From positions 1 to 64,000 of the forward strand of contig CAMCVS010000011.1 in NCBI GenBank assembly GCA_945881965.1: a stretch of DNA of 64,000 bases, written 5' to 3'. Both the position numbers and the translations under genes were made by a program. The notes beneath the pieces were generated by a model. It ran no database searches, was not told the DNA's origin, and saw only the letters and a program-made list of their open reading frames with translations. Within the stretch, counting starts at the first letter, position 1. The number at the start of each line of letters is the position of its first letter. Shown one piece after another: positions 9,244 through 17,655 of this stretch. This DNA comes from Paracoccus haematequi. GTDB taxonomy: Bacteria; Pseudomonadota; Alphaproteobacteria; Rhodobacterales; Rhodobacteraceae.

Positions 9244-9738
9244 ATGCGGTTCATATTCAGGATGTTGGCTTTGCTGGCGCTGCTGGCCGTGGCGGGCTGT
9301 GCGTCGAAATTCCAACGCTATGATGGACCCGAGGTCACCCATGTGCTGGTGAACAAGGGCGAGCGGCGGATGCACCTGTTCCACCATGATAAAGTGCTGG
9401 AAAGCTATGATATCGGGCTGGGCTTTGCCCCCATCGGCCACAAGTCGGTCGAAGGCGACGGGCGGACCCCCGAAGGGCAATACTGGATCGACCGGCGCAA
9501 CCCGAACAGCGCCTATCACCTGTCGATCGGGATTTCCTATCCAAACGCTGCTGACCGGGCCGCTGCCGCCGCGCTGGGCAAAAGCCCCGGTGGCGATATT
9601 TTCATCCACGGCACGCCCAAGGCGTTTCGTCGCGCGCCGCCGGATTGGTCTGCCGGGTGCATCACGGTCAAGAACCGCGAGATCGAACAGATCTATGCGA
9701 TGGTGCGCGACGGGACGCCGATCACGATTAACCCGTAG
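9244..9738 (+). CDS. L,D-transpeptidase (YkuD) lipoprotein
   Basis: Predicted outer- or inner-membrane lipoprotein with a YkuD catalytic domain, 164 residues. The signal peptide ends in the lipobox LAVAGC (Cys at about residue 19). The catalytic motif is spread over HGTP...SAGCITV (residues about 120-143), with His and Cys as expected for L,D-transpeptidases that cross-link peptidoglycan or attach proteins to it. The last strand differs slightly from the canonical SHGC core (SAGC here). A second YkuD gene and a CAP-domain lipoprotein lie immediately downstream, suggesting a cell-wall locus. Confidence 0.85.
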   Translation: MRFIFRMLALLALLAVAGCASKFQRYDGPEVTHVLVNKGERRMHLFHHDKVLESYDIGLGFAPIGHKSVEGDGRTPEGQYWIDRRNPNSAYHLSIGISYPNAADRAAAAALGKSPGGDIFIHGTPKAFRRAPPDWSAGCITVKNREIEQIYAMVRDGTPITINP

Positions 9739-9752
9739 TCAATTGGCCGTGA

Positions 9753-10268
9753 TCAGTTGGCACCCATCTCCAGCACCCACCAGATCTTGCCGTTGCTTTC
9801 CTGAAACCAGTTGAAGCCCATGACATTGGCGCGCGGGTCAAGGATGATGCGGCGCGGACCTTCTTCTTCGAGCCAGGCGGCGAGGGTTTCCACCTCTGTC
9901 TCATAGGTTTCGCTGATCGCCTCACCGATGAACAGCCCGCCGAAACCCACGCGCCGTGCGCGGTCGATGGGCGAAGACCCGTCCGACCCGAAATGCCAGG
10001 GCCGGTTCTGCAACGACATGTCGCGCGCGTGGGTGGCGGCGGCGGCGTTCAGTTGCGCATCAAAGGCGACGGGCGGCGCAGCGGCCGCGGCGCGCAGCGA
10101 GTTGACCGAATCCAGCATGCGGAACTGGATATTGCTGCTTTGCCCTTCGTTGATGCGATAGAGTTTCGGCAGCGGCTTGCCATCAGGGCCCAGCGTCGGT
10201 TCAGGTGCAGGCGCACAGGCCGCCAAGGCCAAGGAGGCCACAAGCAAAAGGCTGATCAGTCGCAACAT
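9753..10268 (-). CDS. CAP-domain (SCP/PR1-like) lipoprotein
   Basis: Secreted CAP-superfamily protein of 171 residues with a lipoprotein signal (LALAAC, Cys at about 17). The CAP core is visible: LDSVNSLRAA, a helix with THARDMS, the HFGSDGSSPIDRARRVGF region, and GEAISETY followed by the C-terminal strand NGKIWWVLEMG. Bacterial CAP proteins are periplasmic and of uncertain biochemical function; some are linked to cell-wall or lipid binding. It is convergent with the upstream YkuD gene (14-base gap) and divergent from the downstream one. Confidence 0.85.
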   Translation of the reverse strand: MLRLISLLLVASLALAACAPAPEPTLGPDGKPLPKLYRINEGQSSNIQFRMLDSVNSLRAAAAAPPVAFDAQLNAAAATHARDMSLQNRPWHFGSDGSSPIDRARRVGFGGLFIGEAISETYETEVETLAAWLEEEGPRRIILDPRANVMGFNWFQESNGKIWWVLEMGAN

Positions 10269-10367
10269 GGGGGTACCGCCGTTAATGTTTCGCGTTCTGC
10301 CTATCGTGCCAAGCGTGGCGTATCAAACCCACATCGGCGTGTCGCTGCCGCCTGACGCGGCTTTGAT

Positions 10368-10394
10368 TTGCGACTGCGGCTTTCCCGCCATAAT
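10368..10394 (+). promoter_or_regulatory. Candidate sigma-70-type promoter for the Tat-exported transpeptidase
   Basis: TTGCGA at 10368-10373 and CATAAT at 10389-10394, separated by 15 bases, in the 187-base divergent gap. The -10 matches the consensus at five of six positions, but the spacer is short. Eye-based prediction only. Confidence 0.3.
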
Positions 10395-10455
10395 ACTGTC
10401 ATCACACGGGATCAATCCCGCGCGCAATTCCGATCACCGGACATGAGGTAGACCC

Positions 10456-11070
10456 ATGAAACCCGCCGTTACCCTTGGCAGACGTTCGTTTCTAGCATCG
10501 GGGGTGGCCGCGCTGGCCACGCCGGCGCTGGCACAGGCGACCAACCCGATCGCGCAGCAATTGGAAAATGCCGCCACCATCGAAATAGAGCGTGACCTGT
10601 CCTCTGCCGTGCGCCGCAACACATCAAGCTTTCGCACCCTGGAATGGCAGCCATATTTTTCATCGCTGGACGGTGGGGCGATTCTGGTCGATATCGACAG
10701 CCGCGCCCTGCATTTCTGGGAACCGACCGGCACTTATCACCTGTATCCGTCATCGGTGCCGCTGTCGGACGATCTGACCCGGCGCGGGCGCACCGAGATC
10801 ATCAAGAAGGTCGAAGGCCCGGAATGGCGCCCGACCCCGTCGATGAAGCTGCGCAACCCGGAATGGCCCGATTTTGTGCCCGCCGGGCCGGATAATCCGC
10901 TGGGAACCCACGCATTGTGGCTGTCATGGCAGTATTACCGCATCCACGGCACCCACGACACGCGCAAGATCGGGCGTCGTTCGTCCAATGGCTGCATCGG
11001 GCTGTACAACGAACACATCGCACAGCTTTTCGCGATGACCAAAGTGGGCACACAAGTGTTGCTAATTTGA
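10456..11070 (+). CDS. L,D-transpeptidase (YkuD) with Tat-type signal
   Basis: YkuD-domain protein of 204 residues with an N-terminal twin-arginine signal (GRRSFLASG, then ALATPALA cleavage region near residue 27). The catalytic segment is HGTHDTRKIGRRSSNGCIGLYN, split as HGTHDTRKIGRR and SSNGCIGLYN, matching the HxxX14-17(S/T)xGC pattern; the Cys is near residue 179. It is expected in the periplasm, acting on peptidoglycan cross-links. Its start ATG has a GAGGTAG ribosome site. Tat export of a YkuD enzyme is common in Rhodobacteraceae. Confidence 0.88.
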   Translation: MKPAVTLGRRSFLASGVAALATPALAQATNPIAQQLENAATIEIERDLSSAVRRNTSSFRTLEWQPYFSSLDGGAILVDIDSRALHFWEPTGTYHLYPSSVPLSDDLTRRGRTEIIKKVEGPEWRPTPSMKLRNPEWPDFVPAGPDNPLGTHALWLSWQYYRIHGTHDTRKIGRRSSNGCIGLYNEHIAQLFAMTKVGTQVLLI

Positions 11071-11209
11071 CGACATCGGGGCCAAGGCTTCGCAAAAAAA
11101 ACCAAGATGCATTTGCAATCCCGGTGCGTTGCTTGTTAAGACCGAATTACGAGGTAAGACTTGGTGCCTGTCGCAGATCACTGCGATGGGCGGATATCTG
11201 GAGGATAAC

Positions 11210-11392
11210 ATGAAGAAACTCGTTCTCGCTGCTGCTCTGACCGCTGCTGCTTCGACCGCTTTCGCTGGCAACCTGACCGCTCCCGTTCTGGAAGCACCCG
11301 TGGTTGTTGAAGAAGCCGCTGCCGGCTCTTCGGGCGGCGTCCTGATCCCCCTGCTGCTGCTGGTCATCGTTGCCGCAGCAATCTCGCAGTAA
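11210..11392 (+). CDS. Small secreted/membrane peptide, unknown function
   Basis: A 60-residue protein starting MKKLVLAAALTAAAS, with a signal peptide ending near AFA, a short acidic/proline linker (EAPVVVEEAA) and a C-terminal hydrophobic stretch GVLIPLLLLVIVAAAIS that would span the membrane. The start is supported by GGAGG at 11200-11204, five bases before the ATG, and the gene is followed by a strong terminator. Codon use is unusually rich in GCT/GTT, a possible sign of high expression. A small hairpin (CGCAG/CTGCG, 11172-11185) sits in the leader. Function unknown. Confidence 0.75.
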   Translation: MKKLVLAAALTAAASTAFAGNLTAPVLEAPVVVEEAAAGSSGGVLIPLLLLVIVAAAISQ

Positions 11393-11414
11393 TCTGCGCT
11401 GGGCTAAAGACCTG

Positions 11415-11444
11415 AAAAAGGCGGTGGGTGACCACCGCCTTTTT
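11415..11444. terminator. Bidirectional intrinsic terminator
   Basis: Perfect 13-bp stem: AAAAAGGCGGTGG (11415-11427) and its complement (11432-11444), loop GTGA. The A-run on one side and T-run on the other make it functional in both directions, serving the small peptide gene on + and hemH on -, which converge here. Confidence 0.9.
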
Positions 11445-11475
11445 CTATTTGTGCAAGTCGTTGTTGCGCCTTGGA

Positions 11476-12546
11476 TCAGCCGATCCAGCCCTTGAGGTTG
11501 TCGGCGATCACGGCGGACAGGGCGGTGATGTGCGCGTCATCATCGTTCAGGCAGGGGATATAGACGAAATGGTCGCCCCCGGCTTCTTCGAAACTTTCGC
11601 GGATCTCGCCATTGATTTCTTCCAGCGTTTCGATGCAGTCGGATGAAAACGCGGGCGCGATGACGGCGATGCGTTTCTTGCCGTCTTCGCGGGCCAGACG
11701 CGCGACCTCATCTACCGTGTAAGGTTTCAGCCATTCCTCGGGGCCGAAACGCGACTGGAACGTGGTCATGATCTGCGTCTTGTCCCAGCCCAGCCGTTCG
11801 CGCAGCAGGCGCGTGGTTTTCTGGCACTGGCAATGGTAGGGGTCGCCTTCCATCAGATAGCGTTTCGGCACGCCATGATAGGAACAGACCAGCAATTCCG
11901 GGCGGTGTTCCTCGGCGGCATAGGCGCGTTCAACCGATTGCGCCAGCGCCTCGATATACAGCGGATGATCGAAATAGGGCGGCACGGTGCGCGAGGACGG
12001 CTGCCATTTGGCGGCCATCAGCGCGCGAAAGAACTGGTCATTCGCGGTGGCGGACGTTGCACCGGCGTATTGCGGATAAAGCGGGAAGAACAGGATGCGG
12101 GTGCAGCCCGCCTTGATCATCGCCTCGACGCGCGACATCGTGGACGGGTTGCCATAGCGCATGCAGAAATCCACCATGACATTGTCGCCGAACATATCCT
12201 GCATGGATTGCGCGATCTTGGCGGTCTGGTCGCGGGTGATCGTCATCAACGGGCTTTCGTTCTTGGCCTCGTTCCAGATCAGCTTGTAGTTCGCGCCCGA
12301 GGTGAAGGGACGTTTGGTCAGGATCACCAGTTGCAAGAGCGGCTGCCACAGCCACGGCGAATAGTCGATCACGCGGCGGTCGGACAGAAATTCGTTCAGA
12401 TAGCGCCGCATCGACCAATAATCATGGTTGTCCGGGGTGCCAAGGTTGGACAGCAGCACCCCGATTTTCTGCTGCGGCACCATGGGGTGATCAGCAGCGG
12501 CATGTGCGGGTCTGGTCAGATGGGTCGGCGACGTGGCGTCAAGCAT
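11476..12546 (-). CDS. hemH: Ferrochelatase
   Basis: Inserts ferrous iron into protoporphyrin IX, the last step of heme synthesis. The 356-residue protein shows the family opening GVLLSNLGTPD, RRYLNEFLSDRRVID, the active-site histidine in CSYHGVPKRY, and the C-terminal SDCIETLEEI block. Start chosen at the ATG of MLDATSPTH because AAGGAG lies about seven bases upstream; the frame is open 22 codons further. It follows the methyltransferase gene on the same strand, 62 bases apart, and ends at the bidirectional terminator. Confidence 0.95.
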   Translation of the reverse strand: MLDATSPTHLTRPAHAAADHPMVPQQKIGVLLSNLGTPDNHDYWSMRRYLNEFLSDRRVIDYSPWLWQPLLQLVILTKRPFTSGANYKLIWNEAKNESPLMTITRDQTAKIAQSMQDMFGDNVMVDFCMRYGNPSTMSRVEAMIKAGCTRILFFPLYPQYAGATSATANDQFFRALMAAKWQPSSRTVPPYFDHPLYIEALAQSVERAYAAEEHRPELLVCSYHGVPKRYLMEGDPYHCQCQKTTRLLRERLGWDKTQIMTTFQSRFGPEEWLKPYTVDEVARLAREDGKKRIAVIAPAFSSDCIETLEEINGEIRESFEEAGGDHFVYIPCLNDDDAHITALSAVIADNLKGWIG

Positions 12547-12608
12547 CGTCGGCTCCTTACGGATGGTGCGGATACATCGGGTTGCACATAACCGCTGGCG
12601 GGCGAAGG

Positions 12609-13418
12609 TCAATCTTGCAGAGGTGTTTCCGTGGCCTGTAACGCCTCGGCAAGCCGCTTTGCCGCAGAACCGGGGCGCAAAGGCTGGGGCTGGCTGGCAT
12701 CCGGGGCCCAGCCGGTCAGTGTTACAAGATCGAAGGTGGCGGGGATACGGCCGTCGGGGGTGCCGTGCAGGTCCGTATAGATCGCAGCGGCGCGCAGCAG
12801 GATGGCGCGGCGGGTCGGGTGACGCAGGCGGGCCAGCATGGCGTTGCCCTCGCCCATCGCGCGCAGGTCGCGCATCAGGTGCAGCGGCGAGGCATAGGTG
12901 ACGTTGATCCGCGCCGAATCAGCCACCGGCAGCGCCAGCCCCGCGCGTTGCAGCAGTGCCCCCATGTCACGGATATCGGCCATCGGCAGCACGCGGGGCG
13001 ACAGCCCGCCGGTGATTTCGGTTTCGGCTGTCGCCACTGCGGCGCGCAATTCATGCAGGGTCTGGCCGCCAAGCGCGAGGCCAAGGAACATCCCGTCGGG
13101 GCGCAGCGCGCGGGCGCATTGGATCACCTGACCCACCGGGTCATTCGCCCAATGCAGACCCATGGCATGGATGACCAGGTCGGCGCAGCCCTGGGTTACG
13201 TCCAGCGTGTCATCATCCGCAATCACGCGCGCGCCGGGGATCATGTCCTGCCACGGCGCGGCCATCCCGGTCACAATCACGGGCGCTGTAAACGCCCTGT
13301 TAACCATCGCAAGGCGATCCTCGACCTCGGCCCGCGCGATGTCGTGCAGGAAGGTCTGGCTGGCGCGGGCGCGGTTGCGCAACAGCGCGGTGCGGTCGGT
13401 AAGCAAGGGATGTGACAT
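12609..13418 (-). CDS. SAM-dependent methyltransferase, BioC/NDUFAF5-like
   Basis: Class I methyltransferase of 269 residues resembling the NDUFAF5/BioC branch: RNRARASQTFLHDIA at the N-terminus, VIADDDTLDV, the acidic/aromatic DLVIHAMGLHWANDPVG motif and LRPDGMFLGLALGG. The glycine-rich SAM loop is weak (VIVTGMAAPW), as is common in this subgroup. NDUFAF5 relatives hydroxylate an arginine of complex I in eukaryotes and BioC acts in biotin synthesis; no biotin genes are near, so I favour the former type without proof. A start four codons upstream (13430) is possible. Confidence 0.75.
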   Translation of the reverse strand: MSHPLLTDRTALLRNRARASQTFLHDIARAEVEDRLAMVNRAFTAPVIVTGMAAPWQDMIPGARVIADDDTLDVTQGCADLVIHAMGLHWANDPVGQVIQCARALRPDGMFLGLALGGQTLHELRAAVATAETEITGGLSPRVLPMADIRDMGALLQRAGLALPVADSARINVTYASPLHLMRDLRAMGEGNAMLARLRHPTRRAILLRAAAIYTDLHGTPDGRIPATFDLVTLTGWAPDASQPQPLRPGSAAKRLAEALQATETPLQD

Positions 13419-13442
13419 GCGACACGACATAGGGCGCGGGCG

Positions 13443-14162
13443 ATGAACATGCAAACCGCGCTGCATGTGCTGTATCCGCCGCGCTGTCTGTCCTGTGGCG
13501 TTGTGGTGGACAGCGATTTCGGCCTGTGCAGCGCGTGTTGGCGCGAAACCCCGTTCATCGAGGGGTTGTGCTGTGACACTTGCGGTGTGCCGCTGCCGGG
13601 TCAATCGGACATTGCCGTGCAGTGCGACACCTGTCTGGCGCTGGCGCGGCCCTGGGATCAGGGGCGGGCGGCGCTGGAATACCGCGATATCGGGCGGAAA
13701 CTGGTGCTGGGGCTGAAACATGGCGATCGCCACGATATCGTGCGGCCTGCCGCACGGTGGATGGCGCGGGCGGCGCGTCCGATCCTGCGGGACGGCATGT
13801 TGATCGCGCCGATCCCGCTGCATTGGTTGCGGCTGTTGAAGCGAAAGTTCAACCAATCCGCGTTGTTGGCCAATGCGCTGGCCAAGGAAACCGGGCTTGA
13901 TTGCTGCCCGGACCTGATGCAACGGCACCGCCATACCCCGGTCTTGGACGGCAAGGGGCTGGACCAGCGATTCGCTACGCTGGATGCTGCGCTGTCGCTG
14001 CATCCCCGGCGGCGGCACCGGATCGCGGGGCGGCCCGTTCTGATCGTGGATGACGTGATGACATCGGGCGCGACGCTGGCGGCGGCGGCGGATATCTGTC
14101 GCGCGGGCGGGGCCAGTCACATTGCCGTTCTGGTTCTGGCGCGCGTTGCAAAGGACGGCTAA
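13443..14162 (+). CDS. ComF family phosphoribosyltransferase-like protein
   Basis: ComF/GntX-type protein of 239 residues. N-terminal double zinc-ribbon cysteines (CLSCG, CSACW, CCDTCG, CDTC) are followed by a type I phosphoribosyltransferase fold, with FNQSALLANALAK and the PRPP loop VLIVDDVMTSGATL near residues 197-210. ComF is linked to DNA uptake in naturally competent bacteria; in Rhodobacteraceae it can accompany gene-transfer-agent uptake. Divergent from the methyltransferase with only 24 bases between the starts. Confidence 0.88.
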   Translation: MNMQTALHVLYPPRCLSCGVVVDSDFGLCSACWRETPFIEGLCCDTCGVPLPGQSDIAVQCDTCLALARPWDQGRAALEYRDIGRKLVLGLKHGDRHDIVRPAARWMARAARPILRDGMLIAPIPLHWLRLLKRKFNQSALLANALAKETGLDCCPDLMQRHRHTPVLDGKGLDQRFATLDAALSLHPRRRHRIAGRPVLIVDDVMTSGATLAAAADICRAGGASHIAVLVLARVAKDG

Positions 14163-14196
14163 ATCGCGCAGGTTAACGCAGTCTCAGGAGCGCGCC

Positions 14197-14454
14197 ATGC
14201 AGACCGTCGAAATCTACACCATGGGTTATTGCGGCTATTGCCACGCCGCCAAGCGTCTGTTGACGCAGAAAAACGTAGCGTTTACCGAGTTCAGTCTGGA
14301 CAGCAACCCCGCCCTGCGGACCGAGATGATGGCCCGTGCCAAAGGTCGCCATACCGTGCCGCAAATCTTCATTGGCGGGGTACATGTCGGCGGCAGCGAC
14401 GATCTGCATGCGCTGGACCGGGCGGGTAAACTTGACCGCATGTTGCAGGGCTGA
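14197..14454 (+). CDS. grxC: Glutaredoxin 3
   Basis: Small dithiol glutaredoxin (85 residues) with active site CGYC at residues 11-14 or so, cis-proline TVPQIF and GGSDDLHAL glutathione-binding segment. Reduces protein or glutathione mixed disulfides in the cytoplasm. AGGAG six bases before the ATG supports the start. Its stop overlaps the following amidase start by one base, so the two are co-translated; comF, grxC, amidase and marR run together as an operon. Confidence 0.93.
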   Translation: MQTVEIYTMGYCGYCHAAKRLLTQKNVAFTEFSLDSNPALRTEMMARAKGRHTVPQIFIGGVHVGGSDDLHALDRAGKLDRMLQG

Positions 14455-15287
14455 TGATGCGCGCGGGGCTGGTGCAACTGTCGTCGACGGATGATCCGGT
14501 CGCCAATCTGACCGTGACCGCTGCGCTGGTGGCCGAGGCCGCGCGCGGTGGCGCGCAGTTTATCCTCACGCCCGAGGTGACGAATTGCGTGTCGCTGTCG
14601 CGCGATCATCAGCGCGCGGTGTTGCAGCACGAAGATGATGACATCACCCTGGCCGGTCTGCGCGCGGCGGCGGCGCAACATGGCGTGTGGGTCTTGATCG
14701 GGTCGCTGGCGTTGAAAACCGGCGATGCCGATGGGCGGTTTGCCAACCGGTCGTTCCTGATCGCACCGGATGGGGCGATTGCCGCGCGCTATGACAAGAT
14801 CCACATGTTTGATGTTGATGTGTCCGCCACCGAAACCTACCGCGAATCATCTGGCTATCGCCCCGGTGAGCGCGCGGTGCTGGCGGAGACGCCATTGGGC
14901 CGCATCGGCATGACGGTGTGTTACGACATGCGGTTCCCGCATCTGTATCGCCGTCTGGCGCAGGCGGGGGCGGATATCCTGACCGTGCCATCCGCGTTCT
15001 CGCCGGTCACGGGGGCGGCGCATTGGCATGTGCTGTTGCGGGCGCGCGCGATTGAAACCGGGTGTTTCGTGCTGGCCCCGGCGCAGACCGGGGTGCATCG
15101 CCAATCCGACGGGCGCGAACGGCGGACTTATGGTCATTCGCTGGCGGTTGCGCCTTGGGGTGAGGTGCTGGCGGATGGTGGCACGGAACCGGGTGTCACG
15201 CTGGTGGACCTTGACCTGACCGCTGTGCCCGATGCGCGCAGGCGGGTGCCGTCGCTGCGTCATGACCGTGACTTTGCGGGTCTGTGA
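14454..15287 (+). CDS. Carbon-nitrogen hydrolase (Nit1-like amidase)
   Basis: Nitrilase-superfamily amidase, 277 residues. The catalytic triad is visible as Glu in LTPEVTNC, Lys in YDKIHMFDV and Cys in VCYDMRFP. The closest functional type is Nit1/deaminated-glutathione amidase, which would fit its position immediately after glutaredoxin (inference). The start overlaps the grxC stop (TGATG); a second in-frame ATG follows directly. The marR gene begins at the base after its stop. Confidence 0.88.
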   Translation: MMRAGLVQLSSTDDPVANLTVTAALVAEAARGGAQFILTPEVTNCVSLSRDHQRAVLQHEDDDITLAGLRAAAAQHGVWVLIGSLALKTGDADGRFANRSFLIAPDGAIAARYDKIHMFDVDVSATETYRESSGYRPGERAVLAETPLGRIGMTVCYDMRFPHLYRRLAQAGADILTVPSAFSPVTGAAHWHVLLRARAIETGCFVLAPAQTGVHRQSDGRERRTYGHSLAVAPWGEVLADGGTEPGVTLVDLDLTAVPDARRRVPSLRHDRDFAGL

Positions 15288-15755
15288 ATGCCGGAAACGC
15301 AAAATGCTCCGGTCAATGCACTTGCCGTTGCCCTGTTCAGCGAGGTGCTGACGATTGACCAGATGCTGCGGCACCGGCTGACCCGTGTATTGCCCGGCGG
15401 GATGGAAATCAGCCATTTTTCCGTGTTGAACCATCTGGCGCGGTTCAACGTCGAACGCACCCCTGCACAACTGGCACGCGCGTTTCACGTCACGCGGGGC
15501 GCGATGACCAACACCTTGGGCAAGCTGGAATGGGCGGGATACATCCATATTCGCCCGGATTGGGACGACGCGCGGCGCAAGCAGGTGTCGCTAAGCCCCA
15601 CAGGGCGGCAGGCGCGAGATGCGGCGCTGGCGGCGATCAGCCCGGTGTTGACCGAACTGTTCACGGAAATGGGCGAGGACAAGGTGCGCGCCATCGTCCC
15701 CACCCTGCGCGAATTGCGGATCAAGCTGGAAAGCGACGCGGATCAGCCGCGCTGA
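15288..15755 (+). CDS. MarR-family transcriptional regulator
   Basis: Winged-helix repressor of 155 residues. The central helix-turn-helix reads [28 protein letters not shown] with a following wing [16 protein letters not shown], broken here for length; both are typical MarR features. It is the last gene of the comF-grxC-amidase operon and starts one base after the amidase stop. Its 3' end overlaps ubiG, on the opposite strand, by 13 bases. Ligand and targets unknown. Confidence 0.88.
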   Translation: MPETQNAPVNALAVALFSEVLTIDQMLRHRLTRVLPGGMEISHFSVLNHLARFNVERTPAQLARAFHVTRGAMTNTLGKLEWAGYIHIRPDWDDARRKQVSLSPTGRQARDAALAAISPVLTELFTEMGEDKVRAIVPTLRELRIKLESDADQPR

Positions 15756-16489
15756 ATCGACGCTGTGACGTAATTCACGCTCAGGTCGCGGTCGGAAATC
15801 GACCAGGACCATGACACCGGGTTGAACACGTATCCCTTGCGGTCCACCGGATCGAGGCCCGCGCGCGACATCAGGTCGAACAATTCCTCCGGCGTGATGA
15901 ACTTGGTCCAGTCATGCGTACCCTTGGGCAGCCAGCGCATGACATGTTCTGCCCCAATGATCGCCATCAGATAGGATTTGGCATTGCGGTTGATGGTCGA
16001 ACACAGATGCAGCCCGCCGGGGCGCAGCAACTGCCGACACGCCGTCAGATAGGCCAGCGGGTCGGACACATGTTCGACCACTTCCATGTTCAGCACGACG
16101 TCGAATTGTTCGCCTGCGGCGGCCATCGCCTCGGCTGTGGTGTGGCGATAGTCGATGGTCAGACCCGATTTTTCGGCATGGATGCGGGCCACGGGGATGT
16201 TGCGCGGGGCAGCATCGGCGCCCACAACTGTTGCCCCCAGCCGCGCCATCGGTTCCGACAACAGCCCGCCGCCGCACCCGATATCGAGGATACGCAACCC
16301 GGCAAAGGGCGCGGGCCCGGTCAGGTCGCGGTCAAATTCCCCGGCGATCTGGCGCGTGATGTAATCCAGCCGGACCGGGTTCATCATGTGCAGCGGTTTG
16401 AATTTGCCGGTCGGATCCCACCATTCGGCGGCCATTGCTTCGAATTTGGCGACCTCTGCGGCGTCAACTGTTCCTGTGCTGGCTTGCAT
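15743..16489 (-). CDS. ubiG: Ubiquinone biosynthesis O-methyltransferase
   Basis: Catalyses both O-methylations in ubiquinone synthesis. The 248-residue protein has the UbiG signature [18 protein letters not shown] at its start, SAM loop [13 protein letters not shown], post-I acidic region and the FNMEVVEHV-like [14 protein letters not shown]. The C-terminal Rhodobacteraceae-type FITPEEL...[11 protein letters not shown] is present. An AAGGAGG ribosome site lies just upstream of the ATG. It is divergent from pip and its end overlaps the marR end. Confidence 0.95.
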   Translation of the reverse strand: MQASTGTVDAAEVAKFEAMAAEWWDPTGKFKPLHMMNPVRLDYITRQIAGEFDRDLTGPAPFAGLRILDIGCGGGLLSEPMARLGATVVGADAAPRNIPVARIHAEKSGLTIDYRHTTAEAMAAAGEQFDVVLNMEVVEHVSDPLAYLTACRQLLRPGGLHLCSTINRNAKSYLMAIIGAEHVMRWLPKGTHDWTKFITPEELFDLMSRAGLDPVDRKGYVFNPVSWSWSISDRDLSVNYVTASIQRG

Positions 16490-16539
16490 TTCGGCCTCCT
16501 TGGCTATCTTTAACCTCAGACCCTATATGTAGGACGAGG

Positions 16540-17517
16540 ATGGACAAGGTCCTGAGCCAAAAAAGCGCAGCCCAGTATTTGCACCCGCAGATCGACCCGT
16601 TCGATCAGCGCATGGTCGATGTGGGTGACGGCCATAACATCTATATGGAGCAGTCCGGGAACCCGAACGGCGCCCCCGTGGTCGTGTTGCACGGCGGTCC
16701 GGGCGGCGGGTGCAGCCCTGCGATGCGGCGGTATTTCGATCCGCGCCATTACCGGGTGATCTTGTTCGATCAGCGCGGTTGCGGGCGGTCGCGGCCCCAT
16801 GCCAGCGTGGTGGACAACACGACATGGCATCTGGTCCGCGACATCGAGACGATCCGCACCCTGTTGGACATCGACCGCTGGACGCTGTTTGGCGGCAGTT
16901 GGGGGGCGACGCTGGCGTTGATCTATGCGCAGGCGCATCCCGACCGGGTGGAACGTCTGGTGCTGCGCGGCGTGTTTCTGGCGACGCAAGCAGAACTGGC
17001 GTGGTTTTATGGCGGCGGGGCGGGCAAATTCTGGCCCGAAACATGGGCGCGGTTTGCCGATATCATCCCCGAGGATGAGCGCGGCGATCTGATTGCCGCC
17101 TATGGGCAGCGGTTGTTCTGCGGCGATATCCCCACGGAAACGCGGTTTGGGCGCGCCTGGTCGGCGTGGGAGAACGCGCTGGCGTCGATGCAGGCCGATG
17201 GGCAGGGCGGCGAGGGGCCGGGCGATTATGCCCGCGCCTTTGCCCGGCTGGAAAACCACTATTTCCGCCACGGGGCGTTTCTGGAATTTGATGGCCAGAT
17301 CATGGCTCACATGGACCGGATCGCGCATTTGCCCGGCCATATCGTGCAGGGCCGCTATGACATGATCTGCCCGCCCGAAGCGGCGTGGAAACTGGCGGCA
17401 CGTTGGCCCAATGCGGAACTGCACATGGTGCGCAACGCGGGTCACGCGCTGTCGGAACCCGGTATCAGCGCCGAATTGGTGCGGATCATGGACCGGCTGG
17501 CGAGCGACGCGCGGTAA
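16540..17517 (+). CDS. pip: Prolyl aminopeptidase
   Basis: Proline iminopeptidase (alpha/beta-hydrolase, S33) of 325 residues that removes N-terminal proline from peptides. The nucleophile elbow GGSWGATLAL, oxyanion region HGGPGGGCSP, the FDQRGCGRS motif, acid GRYDMICPP and catalytic His NAGHALSEP are all present. The start is the ATG of MDKVLSQKSAA preceded by AGGACGAGG; a -10-like CTATAT lies only 12 bases upstream, so a short leader is likely. It is followed by the hairpin described in the rimP leader. Confidence 0.93.
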   Translation: MDKVLSQKSAAQYLHPQIDPFDQRMVDVGDGHNIYMEQSGNPNGAPVVVLHGGPGGGCSPAMRRYFDPRHYRVILFDQRGCGRSRPHASVVDNTTWHLVRDIETIRTLLDIDRWTLFGGSWGATLALIYAQAHPDRVERLVLRGVFLATQAELAWFYGGGAGKFWPETWARFADIIPEDERGDLIAAYGQRLFCGDIPTETRFGRAWSAWENALASMQADGQGGEGPGDYARAFARLENHYFRHGAFLEFDGQIMAHMDRIAHLPGHIVQGRYDMICPPEAAWKLAARWPNAELHMVRNAGHALSEPGISAELVRIMDRLASDAR

Positions 17518-17525
17518 CGACGCGC

Positions 17526-17554
17526 TTGCATCCCGCGCGCGTTGGGCCTATGTG
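17526..17554 (+). promoter_or_regulatory. Candidate promoter of the rimP-nusA-infB operon
   Basis: TTGCAT at 17526-17531 and TATGTG at 17549-17554, 17 bases apart, immediately after the pip stop. Each box matches consensus at three or four positions. Supported indirectly: the terminator at 17605-17631 leaves only about 25 bases before rimP, too little room for a promoter, so one must lie upstream or the operon reads through from pip. Confidence 0.35.
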
Positions 17555-17604
17555 ACATGCAACAGCGGCGCGTCGGGGTCCACACCCGATACCCTCGGAA
17601 CCTG

Positions 17605-17629
17605 AAACGGGCCGCGCGCCCGTTTTTTT
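17605..17629 (+). terminator. Intrinsic terminator, possible rimP-leader attenuator
   Basis: Stem AAACGGGC (17605-17612) with GCCCGTTT (17618-17625), loop CGCGC, followed by a run of seven T. It either ends pip transcription or, since the rimP ATG is only about 27 bases away, acts as an attenuator in the operon leader. GGCGCG at 17567-17572 is complementary to CGCGCC at 17615-17620 and could form a competing structure. Confidence 0.65.
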
Positions 17630-17655
17630 GTGCTTGATTGAACCGGACCTGACCC

